Source: Pelomicrobium methylotrophicum
Lineage (GTDB): Bacteria; Pseudomonadota; Gammaproteobacteria; Burkholderiales; UBA6910
Length of the DNA: 45,715 nucleotides
Assembly (NCBI RefSeq): GCF_008014345.1
Contig: NZ_VPFL01000025.1
Coordinates: 1 to 45,715 of the forward strand
Direction: 5' to 3'
The notes under the pieces are model-generated. The model did no database searches. It saw only the letters and a program-made list of their open reading frames with translations, and was not told the origin of the DNA. This document shows, in pieces, positions 35,400 to 43,349 of this stretch (within the stretch, counting starts at the first letter, position 1; every line of letters begins with the position of its first letter). The position numbers were made by a program, and so were the translations under genes.

Positions 35400-36065
35400 A
35401 TGCGGACGTATCGGATTGCCCCCAGCATCCTTTCGGCCAACTTCGCGCGCCTCGGCGAGGAGGTGACCGCGGTGATCGCGGCCGGCGCCGACCTCATCCA
35501 TTTCGATGTGATGGACAACCATTACGTCCCCAACCTGACCGTGGGGCCGCTGGTGTGCGAGGCGATCCGGCCGTTGACCGACGCCTTGATCGATGTGCAC
35601 TTGATGGTGAAGCCGGTGGACCGCATCATCCCCGACTTCGCCAAAGCCGGCGCCAACATCATTTCGTTCCATCCCGAAGCCTCCGAACACATCGACCGCA
35701 CCATCGGCCTCATCCACGACTGCGGTTGCAAGGCGGGGCTCGTGTTCAACCCAGCCACGCCGCTCAGCTATTTGGACTACACGCTGAAGAAGCTGGACCT
35801 GGTGCTGATCATGTCGGTGAATCCCGGTTTCGGCGGGCAGAAGTTCATCCCCGAGGCCCTCGACAAGCTGCGGGAGGTGCGTCGGCGCATCGATGCCTGC
35901 GGGCGGGAGATCTGGCTCGAGGTGGATGGCGGCGTGAAGGTGGACAACATCGCCGAAATCGCCCGGGCGGGCGCCGACACCTTCGTCGCCGGCTCCGCGA
36001 TCTACGGGACAAAAGACTACAAGGCGACCATCGCAGCGATGCGGGCGGAGCTGGAAAAAGCCTGA
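35400..36065 (+). CDS. rpe: Ribulose-phosphate 3-epimerase
   Basis: Rpe interconverts ribulose-5-phosphate and xylulose-5-phosphate in the pentose phosphate and Calvin cycles. The 221-residue TIM barrel shows [75 protein letters not shown] and [20 protein letters not shown], with the metal-binding His and Asp residues intact. The frame is open upstream, but ATG at 35400 matches the family start and has a CGGAGAGG site. gph starts 12 bases after the stop. Confidence 0.97.
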   Translation: MRTYRIAPSILSANFARLGEEVTAVIAAGADLIHFDVMDNHYVPNLTVGPLVCEAIRPLTDALIDVHLMVKPVDRIIPDFAKAGANIISFHPEASEHIDRTIGLIHDCGCKAGLVFNPATPLSYLDYTLKKLDLVLIMSVNPGFGGQKFIPEALDKLREVRRRIDACGREIWLEVDGGVKVDNIAEIARAGADTFVAGSAIYGTKDYKATIAAMRAELEKA

Positions 36066-36076
36066 GGCCGAAACAC

Positions 36077-36769
36077 GTGAATTCCCGCTTCCCCATCCCC
36101 GTGGGCGCAGTCGTTCTGGATCTCGACGGGACCCTGCTCGACACCGTCGATGACCTGGCGGTGGCGGCAAACGCCATGCTCCAGGAGCTGGGTTTCGAAC
36201 CGCTGCCGGAGCCCGTCATTCGCACCCACATCGGCAAGGGCCTCCAGAACCTTGTCACCCGTTGCCTGGCGGAGGTGACCGGCGCTGAGCCGACTGCGGC
36301 GCAGGTCGAGCGGGCATTGGCTGTCTTCGAGCCCCATTACCGGGCGAACCTCTGCGTGCGCACCCGTCCCTACCCCGGTGTGGTGGAGGGGCTCGAAGCG
36401 CTGCGCCAAGCGGGTTTCCCGCTCGGCTGCGTGACCAACAAGGCTGAACGCTTCACGCTGCCGCTCCTCCAGCAAGCGGGCCTTGCGCCGTATTTCGATC
36501 TGGTAATCGGCGGCGATACCCTGCCGCGCAAGAAACCAGACCCGCTGCCGCTCGTGCACGCAGCCGAACGCTTTGGCGTACCCCCAGCCCAGCTCCTGTT
36601 GGTGGGCGATTCCCCGAACGACACCCAGGCGGCCCGCGCGGCTGGCTGCCCGGTGGTCTGCGTGCCCTACGGCTACAGCGAAGGCGCCAAGGTGCAGGAT
36701 CTCGACTGTGATGCTATAGTAGCAAGCGTGCGCGAGGTTCCCAGCCTTCTACGCAAAGTTCAGCCGTGA
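36077..36769 (+). CDS. gph: Phosphoglycolate phosphatase
   Basis: Gph dephosphorylates 2-phosphoglycolate, made by DNA repair or by Rubisco oxygenation. The 230-residue HAD protein starts (GTG) and shows VVLDLDGTLLDTVDDLAVAA with both catalytic Asp residues, LGCVTNKAERFTLPLLQQAG, GDTLPRKKPDPLPLVHAAER with the catalytic Lys, and LLVGDSPNDTQAARAAGCPV. It is positioned between rpe and trpE, a typical betaproteobacterial order. Confidence 0.95.
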   Translation: MNSRFPIPVGAVVLDLDGTLLDTVDDLAVAANAMLQELGFEPLPEPVIRTHIGKGLQNLVTRCLAEVTGAEPTAAQVERALAVFEPHYRANLCVRTRPYPGVVEGLEALRQAGFPLGCVTNKAERFTLPLLQQAGLAPYFDLVIGGDTLPRKKPDPLPLVHAAERFGVPPAQLLLVGDSPNDTQAARAAGCPVVCVPYGYSEGAKVQDLDCDAIVASVREVPSLLRKVQP

Positions 36770-36907
36770 ACCCCAAGAGGATTGAGACCGAACCGTTCGT
36801 GATCCGGCGCTGGCGCCCTGAGCGCCCCTGACGTCCCCTGGCTGCCTCCCGGCTCGGCGGCTCGAGCCCCCGGTTTTCGGTTTCAAGCCCTTCTTGTGGA
36901 GACTTCC

Positions 36908-38413
36908 ATGACTGAACTGGAATTCAACCATTGGGCCGCGCGCGGCTATAACCGCGTGCCCGTGGTCCTAGAGACCCTGGCCGACCTGGACACCCCCCTG
37001 TCCATCTACCTCAAGCTCGCCAACCGCCCGTATTCCTATCTTCTGGAATCGGTGATCGGGGGAGAGCGCTTTGGCCGCTACTCCATCATCGGCCTGCCCG
37101 CGGATCTTCGGATCGAAGTGACGGGCCACCAGGTGGCCCTCCACCAGCGCAGTGTCCTGCTCGAGCAGATCCAGACCACGCAGCCCCTCGACTTCATTAA
37201 GGATTACCTCGGCCGCTTCAAGGCGGCGCCCCTGCCCGGGCTCCCGCGCTTCTGCGGCGGATTGGTGGGGTATTTCGGCTATGACACCGTCCGCTACATC
37301 GAGCCCCGCCTCGCGCGGGCCGAAAAGGACGACGCCCTGGGGACGCCGGATATCCTGCTGATGCTTTCCGAGCAGCTCGCGGTGGTGGACAATCTGCTGG
37401 GCAAGCTGTATCTGGTCGTCTACGCTGATCCGCGGGAGCCGGGCGCATACGCCAAGGCGCGCGGCCGCTTGGCCGGGCTCCTCGCCCGACTGCGCCAGCC
37501 GGTGCAGATCCCGGAAAGCGGGCCGTGCCAAGCCGGGCGGGTGACGTGCGAGTTCGCCGAAGACGCCTTCCTCGAGGCGGTGGAGCGGGCCAAGCGTTAC
37601 ATCTTTGAAGGCGACATCATGCAGGTGGTGCTGTCGCAGCGCATGAGCCAGCCGTTCCATGCCTCGCCCCTCGCCCTGTACCGGGCGCTGCGGGGGCTCA
37701 ATCCATCGCCGTACATGTTTTATTTCGATCTGGCGGGGTTCCACGTGGTCGGGGCGTCGCCCGAGATCCTGGTGCGGCTCGAAGGCGACACGGTCACCGT
37801 GCGCCCGATCGCCGGAACCCGGCCCCGCGGCAAGACGCCCGCCGAGGACGCGGCGCTCGCGGCCGAGCTGCTGGCGGATCCCAAGGAGCGGGCCGAGCAC
37901 GTCATGCTCATGGACCTGGGCCGCAACGACGTGGGACGGGTGGCCCAGACGGGAACCGTTCGGGTCACCGAGAACATGGTGATCGAGCACTACTCCCACG
38001 TCATGCACATCGTGTCCAACGTCGAGGGCCGGCTGCGGCCGGGGCTCGGTGCCCTCGACGTGCTCAAGGCCACCTTTCCCGCGGGGACGGTGAGCGGAGC
38101 GCCCAAGGTCCGGGCCATGGAGATCATCGACGAGCTGGAGCCTTCCAAGCGCGGGATCTACGCCGGGGCCGTGGGCTACGTGGGCTTCAACGGCGACATG
38201 GATCTCGCCATTGCCATCCGGACGGCGGTGGTGAAGGATGCCACGCTCTACGTGCAGGCGGGCGCCGGAATCGTCGCCGACTCGGTGCCGAAGAACGAAT
38301 GGATCGAGACGCAAAATAAGGCGCGAGCGATCCTGCGGGCCTCCGAGCTGGCCCATGCGGGGTTGGATACGCAGATGGAAGATGGGGGCCTGACGCAAAG
38401 GGCGCAGAAGTGA
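36908..38413 (+). CDS. trpE: Anthranilate synthase component I
   Basis: TrpE converts chorismate to anthranilate using ammonia from TrpG, the first step of tryptophan synthesis. The 501-residue protein has the N-terminal region with [20 protein letters not shown], and chorismate-binding motifs [59 protein letters not shown] and [24 protein letters not shown] at the start of the protein is the usual place for tryptophan feedback binding. A GTG at 36896 is an alternative start; the ATG has GGAG upstream. No Trp-rich leader peptide or attenuator was seen in the 138-bp gap. Confidence 0.97.
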   Translation: MTELEFNHWAARGYNRVPVVLETLADLDTPLSIYLKLANRPYSYLLESVIGGERFGRYSIIGLPADLRIEVTGHQVALHQRSVLLEQIQTTQPLDFIKDYLGRFKAAPLPGLPRFCGGLVGYFGYDTVRYIEPRLARAEKDDALGTPDILLMLSEQLAVVDNLLGKLYLVVYADPREPGAYAKARGRLAGLLARLRQPVQIPESGPCQAGRVTCEFAEDAFLEAVERAKRYIFEGDIMQVVLSQRMSQPFHASPLALYRALRGLNPSPYMFYFDLAGFHVVGASPEILVRLEGDTVTVRPIAGTRPRGKTPAEDAALAAELLADPKERAEHVMLMDLGRNDVGRVAQTGTVRVTENMVIEHYSHVMHIVSNVEGRLRPGLGALDVLKATFPAGTVSGAPKVRAMEIIDELEPSKRGIYAGAVGYVGFNGDMDLAIAIRTAVVKDATLYVQAGAGIVADSVPKNEWIETQNKARAILRASELAHAGLDTQMEDGGLTQRAQK

Positions 38414-38493
38414 GCGAGCATGATTTTTCCCCGGCACGTCGCAGGCCATTGTTTTGAAGTTCTTTGTGCTCCGGCGTTGAAACGGTTTTTCCC

Positions 38494-39108
38494 ATGTTAT
38501 TGATGATCGACAATTACGACTCCTTCACCTACAACCTGGTGCAGTACCTGGGCGAGCTGGGTCAGGAGGTGCGGGTATTTCGCAACGACGAGATCACGCT
38601 GGAGGAGATCGAGGCGCTCAAGCCTCAATACATCGTCATCAGCCCCGGGCCCTGCACGCCCAACGAGGCTGGCGTGTCGGTGCCGCTGATCCAGCGCTTC
38701 GCGGGCAAGGTTCCCATCCTGGGCGTGTGCCTGGGGCATCAGGCGATCGGCCAGGCTTTCGGCGGCCGGATCGTGCATGCCAGGCAACTGATGCACGGCA
38801 AGACTTCGCGCATCCGCCACACGGGGGAGGGCGTGTTCCAAGGGCTGCCGGACGGCTTCGAGGCGACGCGCTACCATTCCCTGGTGATCGAGCGCGCGAG
38901 CCTGCCCGACTGCCTCGGGGTGACGGCCTGGACCGACGATGGGGAGATCATGGGGGTGCGGCACAAGCGGCTGGCGGTGGAGGGGGTGCAGTTCCACCCC
39001 GAATCCATCCTGACCCAGCACGGCCACGCGCTGCTGCGGAACTTTTTGCGACAGACAGGACAGCGGGAAAGCCCCCTCCCTGAAGGGGAAGGGGAAGGGA
39101 GAGGCTGA
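38494..39108 (+). CDS. trpG: Anthranilate synthase component II (glutamine amidotransferase)
   Basis: TrpG releases ammonia from glutamine for TrpE. The 204 residues begin [20 protein letters not shown] and contain [12 protein letters not shown], the nucleophile loop [17 protein letters not shown] with the catalytic Cys, and [14 protein letters not shown] with the His-Glu pair. The core ends at about NFLRQTG; the remaining residues, [14 protein letters not shown], come from a purine-rich repeat that has been added to or has displaced the original 3' end. Catalytic residues are unaffected. It follows trpE by 80 bp and precedes trpD by 21 bp. Confidence 0.96.
   Translation: MLLMIDNYDSFTYNLVQYLGELGQEVRVFRNDEITLEEIEALKPQYIVISPGPCTPNEAGVSVPLIQRFAGKVPILGVCLGHQAIGQAFGGRIVHARQLMHGKTSRIRHTGEGVFQGLPDGFEATRYHSLVIERASLPDCLGVTAWTDDGEIMGVRHKRLAVEGVQFHPESILTQHGHALLRNFLRQTGQRESPLPEGEGEGRG
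39072..39104 (+). repeat. Purine-rich repeat forming the 3' end of trpG
   Basis: The stretch with CTCCCT (39076-39081), GAAGGGGAAGGGG and AGGGAG (39096-39101) is an imperfect inverted repeat. It translates to [12 protein letters not shown], a string I recognise from extragenic C/G-rich repeats in many bacterial genomes when read in this frame. Confidence 0.55.
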
Positions 39109-39129
39109 GGGATCGAAGGGACACGAAAC

Positions 39130-40155
39130 ATGACGCCCCAGGAAGCATTGAACCGACTCATCGACAACCGGGAGATCTTCCACGACGAGATGCTCTCGGT
39201 CATGCGTCAGATCATGGGCGGCGAAATGACGCCGACCCAGATCGCCGGCATCCTCATCGGCCTGCGGGTCAAGAAGGAGACCATCGGCGAGATCACCGCC
39301 GCGGCCCAGGTGATGCGGGAGTTCGCCACCGCCGTGCCGGTGGCGGACGGCACCCACCTGGTGGACACCTGCGGCACGGGAGGGGACAACGCCCACACGT
39401 TCAATGTGTCCACGGCCTCGGCCTTCGTCGCGGCGGCGGCGGGCGCCCGGGTGGCCAAGCACGGCGGACGGTCGGTGTCGTCCAAGAGCGGCAGCGCCGA
39501 CGTCCTGGAGGCCCTGGGCGCCAATGTCCATCTGACCCCGGCGCAGGTCGCCCAGTGCATCGACCAGGTGGGCATCGGCTTCATGTTCGCCCCCGATTTC
39601 CACGCGGCCATGAAGCATGCCGCCCCCGTGCGGCGCGAGCTCGGCGTGCGCACCCTGTTCAACATTCTGGGGCCCCTGACCAACCCCGCGGGCGCCCGAA
39701 ACCAGCTTCTCGGCGTGTTCCATCCGGACCTGGTGGGCATCCAGGTGCGGGTGCTGGAGCGGCTGGGCAGCCGCCACGTGATGGTGGTGCACGGCCTGGA
39801 CGGCATCGACGAGATCTCCATCTGCGCCGAGACCCTGGTGGGGGAACTCAAGGACGGGGAGATTTCCGAGTACACGTTGCATCCCTCCCGCTTCGGCATG
39901 AAGACGGCCGAGCCTGCCGCCATCCGGGTGGAGGATGCCGCCCAGGCGAAAGCCATGCTGCTCGGCGTGCTGGACAACGTGCCCGGGCCGGCGCGGGACA
40001 TCGTGCTGCTCAATGCCGGCGCCAGCCTCTACCTCGCCGGCGTCGCGAAGAGCCTGGAGCAGGGCGTCGAGCAGGCGGCCGCCGCGGTGGAGAGCGGGGC
40101 GGCGCGCAAGAAGCTCGAGGCGTTCATCGAGTTCACGAACCGGTTCGGACGTTGA
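39130..40155 (+). CDS. trpD: Anthranilate phosphoribosyltransferase
   Basis: TrpD transfers the phosphoribosyl group of PRPP to anthranilate. The 341-residue protein shows [20 protein letters not shown] (PRPP-binding GTGGD), [40 protein letters not shown] and [18 protein letters not shown], followed by [12 protein letters not shown]. The length is standard and all key Gly, Lys and Ser residues are present. It lies between trpG and trpC on the same strand. Confidence 0.98.
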   Translation: MTPQEALNRLIDNREIFHDEMLSVMRQIMGGEMTPTQIAGILIGLRVKKETIGEITAAAQVMREFATAVPVADGTHLVDTCGTGGDNAHTFNVSTASAFVAAAAGARVAKHGGRSVSSKSGSADVLEALGANVHLTPAQVAQCIDQVGIGFMFAPDFHAAMKHAAPVRRELGVRTLFNILGPLTNPAGARNQLLGVFHPDLVGIQVRVLERLGSRHVMVVHGLDGIDEISICAETLVGELKDGEISEYTLHPSRFGMKTAEPAAIRVEDAAQAKAMLLGVLDNVPGPARDIVLLNAGASLYLAGVAKSLEQGVEQAAAAVESGAARKKLEAFIEFTNRFGR

Positions 40156-40302
40156 ACCGCGAGCCACTTCGATGCCGTTCCGTGAAGGAGGGCGCCCGCG
40201 GGGCCGACGCGCGACAGACCTCCAGGATCGCGGCCTGTGGCCGTCAGCCACGAATTCGAGGCTGCTTCTGCTCTGCGTCCATCGCCTCCAATGGTGAAAC
40301 CG

Positions 40303-41178
40303 ATGCCTGATGTCCTGACGCGCATTCTCGCCGCCAAGGCGGAAGAAGTGGCGGCGGCCAAGGCGGCGCGGCCTTTTGCGCAGATGCGCGCGCAAGCGCT
40401 GGCGGCCGCGCCGGCGCGCGACTTCGTCGGCGCCATCCGTTCCCGCGTCGAGGCGGGTCGTCCGGCCGTCATCGCCGAGATCAAGAAGGCGAGCCCGAGC
40501 AAAGGCGTGCTTCGGGAGGCGTTCGATCCCGCCGCCATCGCGCAAAGCTACGCCGCCCATGGGGCGGCCTGCCTCTCGGTGCTCACCGACACCCCCTTCT
40601 TCCAGGGCGGCGCCGGGGATCTGAAAGCGGCACGGGCGGCCTGCGGGCTTCCAGTGCTGCGCAAAGACTTCATCCTCGATCCCTACCAGGTCTTTGAAGC
40701 GCGGGCCATGGGCGCCGACTGCATCCTCCTGATCGTCGCGGCGTTTCGGCTGCCCGGGGGCGCCGAGGGGGCAGGCCCTTCTTCCCGCCGCGCCCCCGGC
40801 TACGACCTCGCCCGCCTGCAAGCGCTCGAATCCGCCGCCCATTCCCTGGGCATGGCCGTCCTGGTGGAAGTCCACGACGCCGACGAGCTGGCGGCGGCGC
40901 TCACGCTCACCACGCCCCTGCTCGGCATCAACAACCGGAATCTTCGCACCTTCGAGACCCGCCTGGAGACCACCCTGGACCTCCTGCCCCGGGTGCCCTC
41001 GGACCGGATCGTGGTCACTGAAAGCGGCATCCTCGCCCCGAGCCATGTGGCCCGTCTGCGCGCCCGGGGAGTCCACGCTTTTCTGGTCGGGGAGGCCTTC
41101 ATGCGCGCCCCCCACCCCGGCGTGGCGCTGGAGCAGCTGTTTTTCCAGGGAGGGATGAACGAGACGCCTGGCGCTTGA
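40303..41178 (+). CDS. trpC: Indole-3-glycerol-phosphate synthase with a loop insertion
   Basis: TrpC closes the indole ring, making indole-3-glycerol phosphate. The 291-residue TIM barrel has [15 protein letters not shown] with a catalytic Lys, [47 protein letters not shown] with the catalytic Glu, [13 protein letters not shown] and [16 protein letters not shown]. Relatives are about 265 residues. The extra length is in the segment after [11 protein letters not shown], where about 18-20 residues ([17 protein letters not shown] and neighbours, about residues 138-156) replace the usual short linker. ATG at 40291 is an alternative start. No trpB/trpA follow; they must be elsewhere. Confidence 0.95.
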   Translation: MPDVLTRILAAKAEEVAAAKAARPFAQMRAQALAAAPARDFVGAIRSRVEAGRPAVIAEIKKASPSKGVLREAFDPAAIAQSYAAHGAACLSVLTDTPFFQGGAGDLKAARAACGLPVLRKDFILDPYQVFEARAMGADCILLIVAAFRLPGGAEGAGPSSRRAPGYDLARLQALESAAHSLGMAVLVEVHDADELAAALTLTTPLLGINNRNLRTFETRLETTLDLLPRVPSDRIVVTESGILAPSHVARLRARGVHAFLVGEAFMRAPHPGVALEQLFFQGGMNETPGA

Positions 41179-41193
41179 TGAATCAGGCAAAGA

Positions 41194-41234
41194 GCTTCAG
41201 CAGCACACCCGCCGCTGAAGCGCGGGATTGAAAC
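41194..41234. repeat. Stem-loop after trpC ending in a CRISPR-repeat-like GATTGAAAC
   Basis: GCTTCAGC (41194-41201) and GCTGAAGC (41214-41221) form a perfect 8-bp stem with a 12-base loop; a competing stem CCCGC/GCGGG overlaps it, and GATTGAAAC follows (41226-41234). No second copy is seen nearby, so this is not an array. A role as terminator of the trp genes is possible though no T-run follows. Confidence 0.4.
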
Positions 41235-41341
41235 GGACTATCCACCGCACGGTGCCGAACTGCCCCTGCAAGTCTCTCTTATTGAGCTTCCGGTCGAAGA
41301 CGCTCATTAAGCAGCGGCGTGCCCGCCCCAGCGCTTCTGCC

Positions 41342-41364
41342 GGTGCGCTTCGCTCTACGCATCC
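41342..41364. repeat. Degenerate GGTGCG repeat copy
   Basis: GGTGCGCTTCGCTCTACGCA followed by TCC resembles the palindromic repeats at 44747-44774 and 45522-45549 with a shortened loop. It lies 20 bp beyond the stop of the broken PIN toxin gene. Confidence 0.5.
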
Positions 41365-41383
41365 GACGGCCCGAACGAGATGT

Positions 41384-41802
41384 TCAAGGGGAACCCGGGC
41401 AGATCAGGGGCACGGTGGGGAAATACGTCCGATATCGCTTGGCGTCCCGGGTCAACAGGGCCATTTTTTCCACTGCGGCGTGGGCGCCGATAAAGAAATC
41501 CGGCAATGGAGAGCGCCTGGCGCCCTGCCTTTTCCGGTACTGCAAGAAACACATGGCCGCGAGAAAGGCGGCGGTCCAGGGCAGCGCGGCGTACTCGAAG
41601 TCATCCGGCGACAGCACCGCCTGCACGTCCTCGATCGTCTTGAATCCCACGGACACTTCGGAAAAAGATGTGATGGGATTGATGACCAGCGTGCTGTCCT
41701 CGGCGACCGTTTGAGCTGAGCCTCCGACCAATCCGCCCATTGGGAGTCGCCCTTGACCACGTCCAGAATGACATTGCTGTCCACCAGGACCCGCGGCGTC
41801 AT
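41384..41802 (-). pseudogene. VapC-type PIN-domain toxin, frameshifted
   Basis: The N-terminal part, MTPRVLVDSNVILDVVKGDS then QWADWSEAQL, starts at 41802. The rest is in another frame: LVINPITSFSEVSVGFKTIE through LPWTAAFLAAMCFLQYRKRQ and SPLPDFFIGAHAAVEKMALL then TRDAKRYRTYFPTV, ending at 41384. Together they make a complete PIN domain of about 139 residues with the acidic residues of VapC RNases. The frames join near 41711-41715, where one base appears to be missing. Either the toxin is inactivated or there is a sequencing error. The start overlaps the antitoxin stop by four bases. Confidence 0.85.
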
Positions 41803-42032
41803 TCGCTCCCCCGGGTGTGGGCCATGATTTCGTCAGTGGTCATGTCGATCGTCGGCTTCACCCGGCGCATTCGCTCGATCAGCCGCTCCCCGCGGCTTTT
41901 TGGCCCGCGGGCTTTTTTGATCACGACCTCGCAGCCCCGGATTTCGAACTCCACTTCCGTGTCCGGGAGCAGTCCCGCCTGCCGGCGGATTTCGATGGGA
42001 ATTGTGACTTGTCCTTTGGGAGTGATGCGCAT
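41799..42032 (-). CDS. AbrB/VapB-family antitoxin
   Basis: The 77-residue protein begins MRITPKGQVTIPIEIRRQAG, the swapped-hairpin AbrB (SpoVT/MazE-type) DNA-binding fold, and continues with an arm IERMRRVKPTIDMTTDEIMA that would wrap the PIN toxin. It has a GTAGGAGGCC ribosome-binding site and an inverted repeat at 42043-42062 that may be its operator. The frame is intact although the partner toxin is broken. Confidence 0.9.
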   Translation of the reverse strand: MRITPKGQVTIPIEIRRQAGLLPDTEVEFEIRGCEVVIKKARGPKSRGERLIERMRRVKPTIDMTTDEIMAHTRGSE

Positions 42033-42042
42033 GGGAATGGCC

Positions 42043-42062
42043 TCCTACTTTTACCGGTAGGA
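42043..42062 (-). promoter_or_regulatory. Inverted repeat over the vapB ribosome-binding site
   Basis: TCCTAC (42043-42048) and GTAGGA (42057-42062) are separated by eight bases just upstream of the antitoxin start, where an AbrB-type antitoxin would bind for autoregulation. The repeat also includes the Shine-Dalgarno sequence. Confidence 0.4.
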
Positions 42063-42187
42063 ATCTTACCACCCCTTTTCGCTTTCTCTGAGGCGCCCTC
42101 GAAACGGCTGCGCCTTGGCGCGACGGCCGCGGCCTGCGGGTCGGATGGGTGAGCGCCAGGTCGAAAAACGCGACCCTTGGGCGCGCT

Positions 42188-42589
42188 TCAGAGGCGGGCG
42201 TCGTGCCGCTTGAGCGCGTGCTCCCAGCCCAGCAGTCCCTCGTCGGCCGTCATCAGCGCCGCGCCGCGTTCGAGCGCGGTGGCCACGATCAGCCGATCGA
42301 TGGGGTCGCCGGGCAGAGCGCCCAAGCCGGCGGCACGCAGGGCGATGGCACCATCGACGGGCACCTCTTTCAGGCCGCCGTCCAGCAGTTCGGTGCGCCA
42401 TTGCGCGGCAGGCATCGGCAGATCGAGCCGTCGAGCGGCCTGCAGCACCGCCACTTCCCAGAACGAGAGCGCGCTCACCGCGACCTCGCCGCGCGACCAT
42501 AGCCGCTCGATGAGGCCCCGGCTGCGGCGTCCGAGTTTCTTGACATCGCTATCGGCCCAGACGAGGGCATGCGTGTCGAGCAGGATCAC
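42188..42589 (-). CDS. VapC-type PIN-domain toxin (intact)
   Basis: From GTG at 42589 the protein has 133 residues starting ILLDTHALVWADSDVKKLGR, with the first PIN acidic residue in LLDTH, VSALSFWEVAVLQAARRLDL in the middle and DPIDRLIVATALERGAALMT then ADEGLL at the end, which supply the remaining acidic residues for Mg-dependent RNase activity. Length and motifs are complete. The GTG overlaps the antitoxin TGA (GTGA), showing translational coupling. A longer in-frame reading to 42904 runs antisense-like through the antitoxin gene and is not used. Confidence 0.9.
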   Translation of the reverse strand: MILLDTHALVWADSDVKKLGRRSRGLIERLWSRGEVAVSALSFWEVAVLQAARRLDLPMPAAQWRTELLDGGLKEVPVDGAIALRAAGLGALPGDPIDRLIVATALERGAALMTADEGLLGWEHALKRHDARL

Positions 42590-42819
42590 TTCAAGGCATT
42601 CCACTCGCCTTTGTGCGCGGGCGCGATGATATCGCCCAGGATTCTGATCTGTCCCTTGTGCAGGCCGATCAGCGACTTGGCGCGCGGCGGTCGGTGCGCC
42701 TTGAGTTCCGCCACCGGTCTGCCGTGCTTGGTGATGACGAGCGGCTCCCCGGTGGCGGCCACCTCGTCCATCAGGGCGAGGCAGCGCGCCTTGAATTCGG
42801 ACGCCGGGATGGTGCGCAT
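42586..42819 (-). CDS. Phd/YefM-type antitoxin
   Basis: The 77-residue protein starts MRTIPASEFKARCLALMDEV, the Phd/YefM DNA-binding fold, then PLVITKHGRPVAELKAHRPP; the C-terminal arm ends HKGEWNALK. The start at 42819 is supported by AGAGGAGGA seven to eight bases upstream; the open frame further out is not conserved. It overlaps the PIN toxin start and would bind and neutralise it. Confidence 0.92.
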   Translation of the reverse strand: MRTIPASEFKARCLALMDEVAATGEPLVITKHGRPVAELKAHRPPRAKSLIGLHKGQIRILGDIIAPAHKGEWNALK

Positions 42820-42838
42820 GGCGGATCCTCCTCTCGAA

Positions 42839-42856
42839 TTGACCAATATTTTGACC
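42839..42856 (-). promoter_or_regulatory. Direct repeats upstream of the Phd/VapC pair
   Basis: TTGACC (42839-42844), AATATT and TTGACC (42851-42856) lie just upstream of the antitoxin ribosome-binding site. The spacing of 12 bases between repeats is about one helical turn, suiting binding by antitoxin dimers. Confidence 0.4.
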
Positions 42857-42959
42857 ACCTGCGCCGATGGCGTCAAACCCGGCCTGGGACGCGGGGGCGG
42901 CCACGGTCTTCCAGAAACCATGCGCCCCGGGAGGGCGTCAGGGCCGTGCGGGTGTTATC

Positions 42960-43025
42960 GCGCACCGCTCCAAAACTGCCCATTTCTAGCCGGTGCGTAT
43001 CGTGCGGCTCAACGCAGCCTACGGC
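42960..43025. repeat. GGTGCG/CGCACC repeat copy with GCGCACCGCTC arm
   Basis: GCGCACCGCTC at 42960-42970 is followed by GGTGCGTATCGTGCGGCTCA with ACGCAGCCTACGGC to 43025, a diverged copy of the units at 44723-44774 and 45411-45549. Confidence 0.65.
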
Positions 43026-43175
43026 TTAAGCCTTTGATCTGCTCTCCGTTCTCCGCCCCCCGCGCCGCCCCTGTTGCGTTTTTGCCGGCGGATTTGTCAA
43101 GCCCCTTGAAACCCCGCTGCAACATTTTTTCCTAAGTCCTTGGGCGGACGGGTCCCCGGGCGGCCGGCGGGGGGT

Positions 43176-43191
43176 GTTGCGTGGACGCAAC
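43176..43191. promoter_or_regulatory. Perfect inverted repeat upstream of the porin promoter
   Basis: GTTGCGT-GG-ACGCAAC is a 16-bp dyad lying 40 bp before the candidate -35 box. It could be an operator or a terminator remnant; no T-run follows on the plus strand. Confidence 0.4.
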
Positions 43192-43230
43192 AAACCGGCG
43201 CCGGCCGTGGTGCGATTTCAGCGTCCGCCC

Positions 43231-43260
43231 TTGTCGGGGCCCGCGACCCCCCGGCACAAT
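43231..43260 (+). promoter_or_regulatory. Candidate sigma70 promoter for the porin
   Basis: TTGTCG (43231-43236) and CACAAT (43255-43260) are separated by 18 bases. The start would leave a leader of about 83 bases before the porin ATG, long enough for small-RNA control as is common for porins. Confidence 0.45.
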
Positions 43261-43349
43261 ACGCTTGACTTCTCTGGCACAGGGAGGTCGCTCGGTAAGG
43301 ACAGTTCGCGAACCATCCTTACGTCACGATTCACAGAGGAGAAAACCGC

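Larger units (their letters stand above)
42922..43349. other. 428-bp gap upstream of the porin: repeat, palindrome, promoter
   Basis: No gene is supported here. It holds a GGTGCG-type repeat copy (42960-43025), a perfect inverted repeat (43176-43191), a candidate promoter (43231-43260) and an AGAGGAGA ribosome-binding site just before the porin start. Confidence 0.6.

Noticed and set aside
36770-36907. Possible trp leader peptide and attenuator before trpE
   Set aside because: No short frame with tandem Trp codons and no terminator/antiterminator pair was seen.
38497-41190. 897-codon open frame on the minus strand across trpG, trpD and trpC
   Set aside because: It is the antisense shadow of three recognisable trp genes in GC-rich DNA; its translation is His/Arg/Gly-rich and shows no domain.
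41226-41383. A CRISPR array after trpC
   Set aside because: Only one repeat-like unit is present; no second copy or regular spacing follows and no cas gene lies in the window.
42188-42904. 238-codon reading of the second PIN toxin starting at 42904
   Set aside because: The first 105 codons overlap the antitoxin gene in another frame; the GTG at 42589, coupled to the antitoxin stop, gives a standard PIN protein.
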